This document shows, one piece after another, positions 7,238-14,022 of a stretch of DNA of 14,022 bases. The DNA comes from Clostridium_AD sp051278035. GTDB lineage: Bacteria; Bacillota; Clostridia; Clostridiales; Clostridiaceae. The stretch is from the NCBI RefSeq assembly GCF_051278035.1, contig NZ_JBNMNU010000111.1, positions 1-14,022 on the forward strand, in the 5' to 3' direction. The notes beneath the pieces were generated by a model, which worked only from the letters and a program-made list of their open reading frames with translations, made no database searches and was not told the DNA's origin. The position numbers were made by a program, and so were the translations under genes. The number at the start of each line of letters is the position of its first letter. Within the stretch, counting starts at the first letter, position 1.

Positions 7238-7283
7238 ACATTAAAAAATAAAATGTCCCTAAGGACATTTTATTTTTTAATGT
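7238..7283 (-). terminator. Hairpin terminator overlapping the end of ireB
   Basis: A perfect 21-bp stem (7263–7283 with 7238–7258) with a 4-base loop (7259–7262). The minus-strand 3' arm starts GGACATTTTATTTTTT, giving a U-rich end. The ireB stop codon (7272–7270) is inside the 5' arm. Because the arms are A-rich and T-rich respectively, the structure would also read as a terminator on the plus strand. Confidence 0.8.
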
Positions 7284-7527
7284 CTAGATAAGATTTTAAA
7301 ACTTCTTCTAATATTTCATCTCTCTCTAGCTTTCTTACAAGCGCTCTTGCTCCATTATAATTCGTTATATACGTCGGATCTCCGGAAATTAAATATCCTA
7401 CCATTTGATTTACCGGGTTATAACCTTTTTTTATAAGCGAATTATACACGTCAGTCAGAATAGTTTTTGTTAAATCTTTTTTATCTTTTACAAAATCAAA
7501 TTGGACTGTATTTTCATTAGTATCCAT
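7270..7527 (-). CDS. ireB: IreB family regulatory phosphoprotein (DUF965)
   Basis: Cytosolic protein of 85 residues. In Enterococcus faecalis IreB is a substrate of the PASTA kinase IreK and a negative regulator of cephalosporin resistance. The family core is clear: GYNPVNQMVGYLISGDPTYI (35–54), then NGARALVRKLERDEILEEVLKSYL. Two N-terminal threonines (T3, T7) occupy the region phosphorylated in Enterococcus. ATG at 7527 is preceded by the G-rich site GGGGAAGGGG, 8 bases upstream. The gene follows alaS, as in many Firmicutes, and its last codons lie inside a terminator stem. Confidence 0.92.
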   Translation of the reverse strand: MDTNENTVQFDFVKDKKDLTKTILTDVYNSLIKKGYNPVNQMVGYLISGDPTYITNYNGARALVRKLERDEILEEVLKSYLDIKK

Positions 7528-7564
7528 TCTATACGCCCCTTCCCCTATTACGCACTAATTATTG

Positions 7565-7587
7565 TAAAATACACCTTTTGGTGATTT
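7565..7587 (-). terminator. Weak hairpin between alaS and ireB
   Basis: AAATCACC (7587–7580) and GGTGTATTT (7575–7567) pair around an AAAA loop with one bulged T. The tail TTTTA is short. It could slow or end the alaS transcript about 100 bases after the stop, but it is a modest structure. Confidence 0.25.
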
Positions 7588-7675
7588 AATACAGTTCTTA
7601 GCTACAATAAGTTCCACACTATATACTAACATGGATTAGATTTAGTCTTATTAGTTATATTATAAAACAGTTCTT
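7588..7675. repeat. Short direct repeat in the alaS–ireB spacer
   Basis: TAATACAGTTCTT (7588–7600) and TAAAACAGTTCTT (7663–7675) match at 12 of 13 bases, 75 bases apart. Between them lies AT-rich sequence with no gene. A TATAAT occurs at 7664–7659 on the minus strand but has no convincing -35, so the ireB promoter is unassigned. The repeat may be chance or a paired binding site. Confidence 0.35.
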
Positions 7676-7687
7676 GCAAAAAGTATA

Positions 7688-10333
7688 CTATTTTACCATA
7701 GTTTCAATTATAGACGGTGCAGTATTTATGGCTTCTTCTAATTTTTCAGGAAGTTTTCCACCAGCCTGTGCCATGTCGGGTCTTCCTCCGCCACCACCAC
7801 CAGCTATTTTAGCAACTTCTTTAATTATTTTCCCACAATGGATTCCACTATCTATTGCAGACTTAGATGCCATAGCAACAAAGTGTACTTTATCGTTGGT
7901 GGTACTTCCAAGGACAACTACTCCACTTACAAGTTTATCTCTAAGTTTATCTGCCAAATCTCTTAAGGCTTCTACCTCTAGATCTTTCACAATACCGCAA
8001 ATAACTTTAATACCTTTAACATCTTTGATGTCGTCTAAAATTTCCTCTCCTGAAGATGAGGCTAATTTTCCTTTTAACAATATTATTGCCTTTTCTTTGT
8101 CTTTTAATTCTGCCAATTGAATTTGCAACCTATTTATTATGTCTTTTTCTGTACATTTAAGTGTGCTTGCGATATTTTTCACCAAATTATTTTTATCTTC
8201 TATATATTCAATTGATTTATTACCTGTTATAGCTTCAATTCTTCTAACACCTGCTGCAACTCCAGCTTCAGATACAATTTTAAACATTCCAATTTCTCCT
8301 GAGTTTTTCACATGAGTACCACCACATAATTCCATGCTATAGTTTCCTACAGATATTACCCTAACATCCTCTTGATATTTTTCATCAAACAATGCTACCG
8401 CACCACTGTCTTTTGCTTTTTCCTTAGTCATAACATTAGTTTCAACCTTACATACTTGCATAATATTATGATTTACAATATGCTCAACTTTTCTTATTTC
8501 ATCTTGAGTTAACGCGGAGAAATGAGTAAAGTCAAACCTCAATCTTTCTTCATTAACATAAGAACCTGATTGGTGAACGTGATCACCTAAAACCATTTTT
8601 AGTGCTTCCTGTAGCATATGGGTCGCTGTATGGTTTTTACAAACTGACGCTCTTTTCTCCTTATCAACCACTAGAGTTACTAATTCATCCTGCTTAAGTG
8701 AACCTTCCATCATCTTTATCAAGTGAATTATTTTACCTGAAGCACTCTTCTGACAGTCGTAAACCTCTGCTTTGAAATTCTCATTAAAAATAATTCCACT
8801 ATCAAAAGTTTGTCCTCCCATTTCAGCATAGAATGGAGTAACGTCTGTTATAATAATGCCTCTTGAGCCCTTTAAAATCTCTGAAACAATTTCTTCGTCG
8901 CAAATTAAGACTTTAGCCATAGATTGCAATTCTGTTTTATCATATCCGTCAAATTTTGTTACAATATTTTTAGGTATTATGTTTAATTTGTTTTCTCCGC
9001 TACCCATATAATCCGAATGAGCCCTAGCATTTCTTGCTCTTTGTCTTTGATTTTGCATTTTGATATTAAAATCTTCTAAATTAATTTCAATTCCAACCTC
9101 ATCTAATATTTCTTCTGTAAGTTCATATGGAAATCCAAAAGTATCATATAATTTGAAAGCTTTCTCTCCACTTAAAATGTTAATATTATTTTCTTTAAGT
9201 TCTTCTATATAACCACTCAAAATTTCCATACCAGAATCTAAAGTTTCTGAAAATCGTTTCTCTTCAAGTTTTATGATTTTTTTAATATAAGAAGCTTTTT
9301 CTTTTAATTCTGGGTATGCTTCAAAAGAATTTTCTATAACAGTACTACAAAGCTCATATAGAAAATTATTTTTGATTCCAAGTAACCTACCGTGCCTTGC
9401 TGCACGCCTGAGTAGTCGCCTAAGAACATATCCTCTTCCTTCATTAGATGGAATAACACCATCACTTATCATAAAAGTTGTACTTCTAACGTGATCCGTT
9501 ATAACCCGAAGGGATACATCCTCTTTATGGCTTACACCATACTTAACTCCTGAAATTCTTGAAACCTCTTGCAGTATATTGCTTATAGTATCTACTTCAA
9601 AGATACTGTTTTTATCTTGCATTATCGCAGCTATTCTCTCAAGGCCCATCCCTGTATCTATGTTAGGATGCTTTAAAATGTTGTAGATCCCTTGGGCATC
9701 TTTGTCAAATTGTGTAAATACCAAATTCCAAAATTCTATTACTCTATCATCATTACCTGCCTTAACGAATTCTTCAGTAGTTTTTATTTTCCCTAGTTCT
9801 ACATTTCTATCAAAGTGTATTTCTGAACAGGGTCCACAAGGTCCTTGACCTATTTCCCAAAAGTTATCTTCTTTTCCAAGTCTAAAAATCCTACTAGTAT
9901 CAATATCAGTTTTTTTACTCCACAAATCAAAAGATTCATCATCCTCTAAATATATGGTTACATATAAATTTTCTTTTGGTATATTTAAAACCTCTGTTAC
10001 ATATTCCCATGACCATGGAATAATTTCCTCTTTAAAATAATCTGCGAAAGAAAAATTACCAAGCATTTCAAAGAAAGTACCATGTCTTGAGGTTTTGCCT
10101 ACATTTTCAATATCACCTGTTCTAATACATTTTTGACAATTAGTTATTCTCGTATTTGGCGGCGTTTGAAGTCCAGTAAAATAAGGTTTAAGTGGTTGCA
10201 TTCCTGCATTTACAAGTAACAAACTTTTATCGTTCTTAGGCACTAGCGGAAAGCTCTCCAGCCTAAGATGTCCCTTACTTTCAAAAAAATTTAGAAAGGA
10301 TTCTCTGATTTCATTCAGCCCTAACTTTTCCAT
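7688..10333 (-). CDS. alaS: Alanine--tRNA ligase
   Basis: Charges tRNA-Ala and edits mischarged Ser or Gly. The protein is 881 residues, full length for bacterial AlaRS. Class II motif 2 is RHGTFFEMLGNFSF (83–96) and motif 3 is DTGMGLERI (226–234). The editing domain carries the zinc-binding HTATH (H568, H572) and CGGTH (C670, H674). The C-terminal C-Ala domain ends with the glycine-rich block at 845–859 (GGGGGGRPDMAQAGG). ATG at 10333 has GGAGGAG 5 bases upstream. The gene is controlled by its own promoter and an alanine T-box leader; ireB follows 160 bases downstream. Nothing is missing or unusual in the protein. Confidence 0.99.
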   Translation of the reverse strand: MEKLGLNEIRESFLNFFESKGHLRLESFPLVPKNDKSLLLVNAGMQPLKPYFTGLQTPPNTRITNCQKCIRTGDIENVGKTSRHGTFFEMLGNFSFADYFKEEIIPWSWEYVTEVLNIPKENLYVTIYLEDDESFDLWSKKTDIDTSRIFRLGKEDNFWEIGQGPCGPCSEIHFDRNVELGKIKTTEEFVKAGNDDRVIEFWNLVFTQFDKDAQGIYNILKHPNIDTGMGLERIAAIMQDKNSIFEVDTISNILQEVSRISGVKYGVSHKEDVSLRVITDHVRSTTFMISDGVIPSNEGRGYVLRRLLRRAARHGRLLGIKNNFLYELCSTVIENSFEAYPELKEKASYIKKIIKLEEKRFSETLDSGMEILSGYIEELKENNINILSGEKAFKLYDTFGFPYELTEEILDEVGIEINLEDFNIKMQNQRQRARNARAHSDYMGSGENKLNIIPKNIVTKFDGYDKTELQSMAKVLICDEEIVSEILKGSRGIIITDVTPFYAEMGGQTFDSGIIFNENFKAEVYDCQKSASGKIIHLIKMMEGSLKQDELVTLVVDKEKRASVCKNHTATHMLQEALKMVLGDHVHQSGSYVNEERLRFDFTHFSALTQDEIRKVEHIVNHNIMQVCKVETNVMTKEKAKDSGAVALFDEKYQEDVRVISVGNYSMELCGGTHVKNSGEIGMFKIVSEAGVAAGVRRIEAITGNKSIEYIEDKNNLVKNIASTLKCTEKDIINRLQIQLAELKDKEKAIILLKGKLASSSGEEILDDIKDVKGIKVICGIVKDLEVEALRDLADKLRDKLVSGVVVLGSTTNDKVHFVAMASKSAIDSGIHCGKIIKEVAKIAGGGGGGRPDMAQAGGKLPEKLEEAINTAPSIIETMVK

Positions 10334-10355
10334 AATATCTCCTCCATTTATTTAT

Positions 10356-10371
10356 CACGTTTTTGCACGTG
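10356..10371 (-). other. Small hairpin before the alaS ribosome binding site
   Basis: CACGT (10371–10367) and ACGTG (10360–10356) pair around a GCAAAA loop. It lies between the T-box terminator and the alaS Shine-Dalgarno (about 10345–10339). It is short and its role is unknown. Confidence 0.35.
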
Positions 10372-10402
10372 GTTTTTAAAAACTCATATTTTTTTATAAT
10401 AT

Positions 10403-10443
10403 AAAAAAAACTTCACTCCCCCAATACAAGGGACGAAAGTTTT
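10403..10443 (-). terminator. T-box terminator of the alaS leader
   Basis: AAAACTTTCGTCCC (10443–10430, approximately) pairs with GGGGGAGTGAAGTT (about 10422–10409), followed by a T run to 10403. The CGTCCCT strand can also pair with AGGG of the T-box sequence upstream, giving the competing antiterminator. Confidence 0.88.
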
Positions 10444-10632
10444 CCGCGTTACCACCCTAATTATATGACAACATAATTAATATAAATTAATCATATAGCA
10501 ATATCTCTCAATTAAAAATGGTTCAAAGATAGCTTCAATATATGCAACAAGAAGTTTTCACCCTACACTTCCTCTCTAAATGTTGCAATTTATTTACTTA
10601 TTCTCATCATTACCAAATATTAAATTATACAT
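10403..10632 (-). promoter_or_regulatory. Alanine T-box riboswitch leader of alaS
   Basis: A 230-base leader that senses uncharged tRNA-Ala and controls transcription into alaS. The conserved T-box sequence AGGGTGGTAACGCGG is at 10458–10444. It contains the UGGU bulge, which can pair with the tRNA ACCA end and fits the A discriminator of tRNA-Ala. Stem I includes AGAGAGGAAG and GGTGAAA elements (about 10576–10555). The specifier codon is GCT (10533–10531), followed by A, in the context GAAGCTATC, matching alanine. The terminator is described separately. The leader fills the 351-base gap between the AI-2E transporter gene and alaS, apart from the promoter and the 70 bases before alaS. Confidence 0.93.
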
Positions 10633-10638
10633 ATATAT

Positions 10639-10668
10639 ATTATAGCATATATTACCTTGATTCATCAA
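10639..10668 (-). promoter_or_regulatory. Extended -10 promoter of alaS
   Basis: TTGATG (10668–10663), an 18-base spacer, and TGCTATAAT with a perfect TATAAT -10 (10644–10639) plus the extended TGn element. The predicted start is near 10632, just before the T-box leader. It begins only about 17 bases after the stop of the AI-2E family gene. Confidence 0.75.
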
Positions 10669-10684
10669 TAAACACAAATCATAC

Positions 10685-11713
10685 TTAAAATAAATAATAG
10701 TTTAAGTCCTGATATATAACTTTAACTATTACGCCAAGTGGCACTGCTATTATCATACCTAAAATCCCTCCAACACTCCCGCCTATAAGCAATAATATTA
10801 TTACCGTTAGCGGATGCATGCTTATACTATCGCCAATAATTTTTGGTGATAACACATCGCCTTCAATTTGCTGAAGTACAAAAAAACACACTACTACATA
10901 TAAAGCTGTTTTAGGGGAAATTAGAAGACTTATAAAAATAGCAGGTATTACCCCGAATATTGGTCCAAAATATGGTATTATATTAAAAATTCCGTTTATT
11001 AGTGCCAGTATAAGTGGAAAATCGACTTTTAAGAATAGCAAAATGAAAAAGGTAGCAACAGTTATGAATCCACATAGGATAAGTTGACTTATAATATATT
11101 TCCCTAATATTTTATCAATATCCTCAATGGTTTTCTTTATTATATTTCTACTCTCAGGCGGAAAAATTATTAATGCCTTATTAATCATATTTTCACTATC
11201 GCATAAAAAGTAGTAGATTATTAAAGGCGAAACCATGTAAGTTATTAAATTCTCAGAGAGGCTCATAATCAAACTTAATATTTTATCTAATATCACAATT
11301 ATTTGTGCATTTGCTTTGCTATATACTGTATCTACAATGCCACTCATGACTTTGTTTTTGTTTAGAATTTTTATTTTTGAATTTGCATGGGTCAAGTATT
11401 TTCCTAAATCATTTATTGATTTATTAAGATTTGAGCCTTCGCTAAATATAGATGGAATAATCAATACAAAAGTTAATATTATTAGTCCCACGAGCCCAAC
11501 TATTATTAAAGCAGAAGCTAACTTTTTATTTACATATTTGTTAATCAAAACCATATATATTGGTTTTAGTATATAGGCCACAACGAAGGAAATAATGACT
11601 AAGTTAGTTAGTTGTTTTATAATTGGTATTCTTATTGCCATACCAATTACTACTAAAAAAAGAATAATACTAACAATCCCAATAACCAGTTTTATTTTGC
11701 TAACTTTTTTCAT
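10685..11713 (-). CDS. AI-2E family transporter (PerM/YtvI/TqsA type membrane protein)
   Basis: Integral membrane protein of 342 residues. Hydrophobic segments lie near 8–27, 35–56, 66–90, 147–170, 206–228, 234–262, 269–283 and 300–330, with a polar region at about 92–145. The family blocks FNIIPYFGPIFGVIPA (243–258) and SPKIIG…HPL…GGSVGGILG…AVPLGV (289–327) are clear. Members export small molecules or exchange ions; the substrate here is unknown, and the AI-2 name should not be read literally. ATG at 11713 is preferred over ATG at 11719: AAGG is 9 bases before the former but only 3 before the latter. The start overlaps the end of the PRC-barrel gene, suggesting coupled translation. No terminator follows before the alaS promoter. 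Confidence 0.9.
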   Translation of the reverse strand: MKKVSKIKLVIGIVSIILFLVVIGMAIRIPIIKQLTNLVIISFVVAYILKPIYMVLINKYVNKKLASALIIVGLVGLIILTFVLIIPSIFSEGSNLNKSINDLGKYLTHANSKIKILNKNKVMSGIVDTVYSKANAQIIVILDKILSLIMSLSENLITYMVSPLIIYYFLCDSENMINKALIIFPPESRNIIKKTIEDIDKILGKYIISQLILCGFITVATFFILLFLKVDFPLILALINGIFNIIPYFGPIFGVIPAIFISLLISPKTALYVVVCFFVLQQIEGDVLSPKIIGDSISMHPLTVIILLLIGGSVGGILGMIIAVPLGVIVKVIYQDLNYYLF

Positions 11714-12206
11714 TTGCATTTACCTTAACAAAAAAATTATGTGGCATGCTTTTAAAAGAATGCTCTTCGCAGTTTGGAATGTATAAAAGATTCTCTTCCC
11801 CAAGTATAAGTTCATTTACTAGCATTATTCTTTTTCCCCTAAGTAAATTCGGAATAAATCCTGAGGACACTATAACACCTCTTATTTCAAAGGTATCACC
11901 TGTGAAATTAATCTCCTCAACCATACCAAATATGTTACTACATTTATCTATTACATCCATATTAACAAAGCTATGCAAACATAGATACTTATTGTTCTCC
12001 ACTTTTTTAACTACCATATGTTTGTTAAAATATATTATATCTTCTTTTAATACACTAACATTTTTGCGAAAAAATTGATAAGGGGATACTAGGAAGCCAA
12101 TTACCTTTCCATTATGAAAATCTACTAATAGGTCTTTAATAAATCCGATTTTCTTACCCTCCACAGTGACCACATTCATAAATTTAAAATCTTTGCTTTT
12201 AAACAT
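11700..12206 (-). CDS. PRC-barrel domain protein
   Basis: Cytosolic protein of 168 residues with two PRC-barrel-like units. The first (about 8–62) contains GKKIGFIKDLLVDFHNGKV and the second (about 83–145) contains NIFGMVEEINF and LLRGKRIML. PRC-barrels occur in the rRNA-processing protein RimM, photosynthetic reaction-centre H subunits, and many small Firmicute proteins of unknown role. There is no signal peptide or membrane segment. ATG at 12206 has AGGAG 5 bases upstream. The stop overlaps the start of the AI-2E transporter gene by 14 bases, so the two are probably made together. The function is unknown. Confidence 0.82.
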   Translation of the reverse strand: MFKSKDFKFMNVVTVEGKKIGFIKDLLVDFHNGKVIGFLVSPYQFFRKNVSVLKEDIIYFNKHMVVKKVENNKYLCLHSFVNMDVIDKCSNIFGMVEEINFTGDTFEIRGVIVSSGFIPNLLRGKRIMLVNELILGEENLLYIPNCEEHSFKSMPHNFFVKVNANEKS

Positions 12207-12288
12207 AATATCTCCTATTTAAACAACACAATTATTTTTTATTATAATTATGTTTTCCAATTAGCCTAAAAGTTATTACATAATTTTT

Positions 12289-12684
12289 TTATTTTATATC
12301 GTCTTTCCAAGGTTCAAGCTTTTGAGATTCCCTATAATTATTTATTGCATTATGTATAGTTTGTTCTGCAAGAACAGAACAATGCACTTTTGACGCTGGT
12401 AATCCATCCAGTGCTTCAATAACTGACTTGTTGGTTAGTTTCCATGCATCCTCTAGTGTTTTGCCCTTTATAAGCTCTGTAGCAATACTAGAAGAAGCTA
12501 TTGCCGAACCACAACCAAAAGCCTTAAACTTAATACTTGTAATTATGTTATCCTGCACCTTTATATAAATCTTCATTATATCACCGCAATTAGTGTCACC
12601 CGCCTGTCCAATACCGTTAGCACAACCTAAAATCCCCATATTTCTAGGACTATAAAAATGTTCCATAACTTTATCACTATACAT
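12289..12684 (-). CDS. NifU/IscU-type Fe-S cluster scaffold protein (second copy)
   Basis: Scaffold on which Fe-S clusters are assembled using sulfur from a cysteine desulfurase. From ATG 12684 it is 131 residues. All cluster ligands are present: C33 and D35 (TNCGD), C58 (FGCGSA), H101 and C102 (VHCSV). An extra cysteine is at C21. A GTG three codons earlier (12693) is less likely, because AGGAG is about 10 bases from the ATG and the usual family start is MYSxKV. It lies downstream of mnmA, with a large hairpin between them, while another IscU-type gene precedes mnmA. It differs from that copy: SKVHCSVLAEQTI here, IKMHCSVLAEEAI there. It looks functional, not a remnant. Confidence 0.92.
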   Translation of the reverse strand: MYSDKVMEHFYSPRNMGILGCANGIGQAGDTNCGDIMKIYIKVQDNIITSIKFKAFGCGSAIASSSIATELIKGKTLEDAWKLTNKSVIEALDGLPASKVHCSVLAEQTIHNAINNYRESQKLEPWKDDIK

Positions 12685-12704
12685 GCTAATCACTCTCCTT
12701 TTTC

Positions 12705-12770
12705 TATAAACATAGAGGGATACCTAGTTTTATAACTAGACACCCCTCTATACGCGTAGCTTTGTTTATA
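12705..12770 (-). repeat. Large hairpin between mnmA and the second iscU-type gene
   Basis: Arms 12734–12751 and 12712–12729 pair over 18 positions without a gap (15 Watson-Crick, 3 G·U) around a 4-base loop ATAA. An outer 7-bp helix (TATAAAC 12770–12764 with GTTTATA 12711–12705) follows, with a 12-base unpaired stretch (12763–12752) on one side only. There is no T-run after it on either strand, so it does not look like an intrinsic terminator. It ends just before the ribosome binding site of the second scaffold gene. It may be an RNA processing or stability element or a binding site. Confidence 0.8.
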
Positions 12771-12776
12771 TCGAAC

Positions 12777-13853
12777 TTATAAAATTTCCTCTATTATTCC
12801 TCCGCCAACTACTGAGTTATCTAAATAGAAAACCACTGATTGTCCCTTTGTTATTGCCCTTTGCTTATCATCAAAAACAACTTTCATCCTATTATTTTCT
12901 AATGGAATTAAAGTAGCTAATTGAGGTTTTGCAGAATATCTAATCTTTGCTGTAACTCTTAAATCCGATTCAATCTTATCAAACATTATAAAATTTAAAT
13001 CTTTTGCTATAAGTGTGGTTTTAAAAATATCTTCTTCGTCTCCTAAAATCACTTGGTTAGTTAGAGGATTTATATCAGTCACAAAAATAGGCTTGCCTAG
13101 AGCAATCCCTAGTCCTTTTCTTTGTCCTATGGTATAGTAAACAATCCCCTTATGTACTCCTAGTACCTTCCCCTTCTTATCAACAAAGTTACCTTTCTTG
13201 ATTTTCCTGCCACTATATTTTACAATATAAGCTCCATGATCATTGTCAGGTATAAAACAAATTTCTTGACTGTCTTTTTTTCTATAAACTTCTAGTCCTA
13301 TTTTTTCTGCGATTTCTCTTATTTTCGGCTTAGTATAGTCTCCACACGGCATCAGAGTATGACTTAATTGCTCTTGAGTTAAAGTATACAGAGCATACGT
13401 CTGGTCTTTTTTATCATCATCCGATTTTTTTAGTAGATACCTGCCTTCTATTTTTTCAACTTTAGCATAGTGACCTGTGGCTATATAATCAGCACCAAGA
13501 CCTTTTGCTTTTCTTAAGAATTCTTCAAATTTAATAACTTTATTACAAACGATACATGGATTAGGTGTTCTACCCTCCATGTATTCATCTATAAAGTTAT
13601 CAATAACATTTGTTTTAAAAACATCCTTAAAATTCATTACATAGAAAGGTATGTTTAACACATCTGCAACACGTCTTGCATCATTCGCAGCAGAAATAGA
13701 ACAACATCCACTTTCGTTTTCTTCATAATCAGGATTATCTGGAGATAGTTTCATCATAATTCCTATAACTTCATAGCCCTGTTCTTTTAAAAGATATGCA
13801 GCTACAGAACTATCTACTCCGCCACTCATTCCAATAACTACTTTTTTTTTCAT
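12777..13853 (-). CDS. mnmA: tRNA-specific 2-thiouridylase MnmA
   Basis: Adds sulfur to U34 of tRNA-Lys, Glu and Gln, using ATP and sulfur from a cysteine desulfurase. The protein has 358 residues, the usual length. The PP-loop is SGGVDSS (10–16). The two catalytic cysteines are C100 (GRTPNPCIVCN) and C199 (DSQEICF). GHYAKV (127–132) and QTYALYTL (151–158) are typical. ATG at 13853 is preceded by AGGAGATATTAA; the TAG stop of the upstream scaffold gene overlaps this ribosome binding site. The Fe-S scaffold genes on both sides fit the iscS–iscU–mnmA arrangement common in Firmicutes and point to a shared sulfur supply. Confidence 0.98.
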   Translation of the reverse strand: MKKKVVIGMSGGVDSSVAAYLLKEQGYEVIGIMMKLSPDNPDYEENESGCCSISAANDARRVADVLNIPFYVMNFKDVFKTNVIDNFIDEYMEGRTPNPCIVCNKVIKFEEFLRKAKGLGADYIATGHYAKVEKIEGRYLLKKSDDDKKDQTYALYTLTQEQLSHTLMPCGDYTKPKIREIAEKIGLEVYRKKDSQEICFIPDNDHGAYIVKYSGRKIKKGNFVDKKGKVLGVHKGIVYYTIGQRKGLGIALGKPIFVTDINPLTNQVILGDEEDIFKTTLIAKDLNFIMFDKIESDLRVTAKIRYSAKPQLATLIPLENNRMKVVFDDKQRAITKGQSVVFYLDNSVVGGGIIEEIL

Positions 13854-13863
13854 TTAATATCTC

Positions 13864-14022
13864 CTATTCTCCGTGAACCTGCGCATGTATATCACCGTGT
13901 TCTTTATAATCCCATACTTCAAGTCCAGCTTTACTTCTATAATCATTAATTGCTTTGTGTATAGCTTCTTCAGCAAGCACTGAGCAGTGCATTTTTATTG
14001 GTGGAAGCCCATCTAAAGCTTC
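13864..14022 (-). CDS. iscU: C-terminal part of a NifU/IscU-type Fe-S scaffold protein (partial)
   Basis: The last 52 codons and stop of a gene that starts beyond the right edge. The protein begins EALDGLPPIKMHCSVLAEEA, with the His-Cys ligand pair and the helix seen in IscU. The tail is longer than in the second copy and His-rich (KEHGDIHAQVHGE). It lies 10 bases before mnmA and overlaps its ribosome binding site with its TAG stop. By position this is probably the main iscU of an isc operon, with iscR and iscS expected outside the window. Confidence 0.88.
   Translation of the reverse strand, partial: EALDGLPPIKMHCSVLAEEAIHKAINDYRSKAGLEVWDYKEHGDIHAQVHGE

Noticed and set aside
7211..7238. TTGATG-N16-TAATAT as a promoter for ruvX
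   Set aside because: The predicted transcript start would fall inside the ruvX ribosome binding site, and the -35 lies at the edge of the ireB terminator stem.
7674..8120. Open reading frame on the plus strand opposite the 3' end of alaS
   Set aside because: Its proline run is the antisense of the AlaRS glycine-rich block; no ribosome binding site or family.
11746..12078. Open reading frame on the plus strand opposite the PRC-barrel gene
   Set aside because: Antisense to a coding gene with a good start site; no recognisable domain.
12246..12285. 8-bp inverted repeat AATTATGT/ACATAATT after the second iscU-type gene, considered as a terminator
   Set aside because: The stem has very low GC, the loop is 24 bases, and no U-tract follows on the minus strand.
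12685..12693. GTG start at 12693 for the second iscU-type gene
   Set aside because: Only about 3 bases separate AGGAG from this GTG; ATG 12684 is better spaced and gives the family N-terminus MYSDKVMEHF.
1..14022. Search for CRISPR arrays, insertion sequences, prophage, toxin–antitoxin or defence genes
   Set aside because: No repeat–spacer pattern, transposase, integrase or related protein is visible. All complete genes are recognisable families in an order close to that of other Firmicutes.

Overview
The window is a low-GC, AT-rich Firmicute chromosome segment, most likely from a Clostridium-type anaerobe. The gene content and order resemble the conserved alaS–ireB–ruvX–DUF1292–mltG–trmR–U32–udk block of Bacillus and Clostridium, here preceded by an iscU–mnmA block. 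Every supported gene lies on the minus strand, so transcription runs from high to low coordinates. All complete genes look intact, and I see no mobile element, CRISPR array, tRNA or rRNA gene, phage gene or defence gene. This is a housekeeping region; its most interesting content is in the leaders and intergenic spacers.

In transcription order (right to left), 14022–12289 holds the end of a NifU/IscU-type Fe-S scaffold gene, mnmA (tRNA 2-thiouridylase) and a second complete IscU-type gene. The two scaffold genes flank mnmA, and a large, nearly perfect hairpin lies between mnmA and the second one. Next come a PRC-barrel protein and an AI-2E/PerM-family membrane protein with overlapping ends (12206–10685). 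The alaS gene follows, with its own extended -10 promoter and a classical T-box leader carrying an alanine (GCU) specifier, T-box sequence and terminator (10668–10403).

The middle part (7527–5879) is ireB, ruvX, a DUF1292 protein and fur. The ireB stop codon lies inside a 21-bp perfect hairpin terminator. The fur gene has a good sigma-A promoter and a partial Fur box beside its -35, suggesting autoregulation.

The typA (bipA) gene has a strong promoter and a roughly 90-nt leader in which one segment can pair either with an upstream segment or with the region overlapping the Shine-Dalgarno; mltG follows closely. A 17-bp perfect inverted repeat overlapping a candidate promoter separates mltG from trmR, the U32 hydroxylase-like gene and udk. 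These three genes are joined by 1-base TAATG overlaps. The trmR and U32 pair is the known gene set for 5-methoxyuridine at tRNA wobble position 34, so together with mnmA and alaS the window is rich in tRNA functions. At the left edge a membrane protein begins; only its N-terminus is visible, and a sigma-F-like promoter match lies upstream of it.
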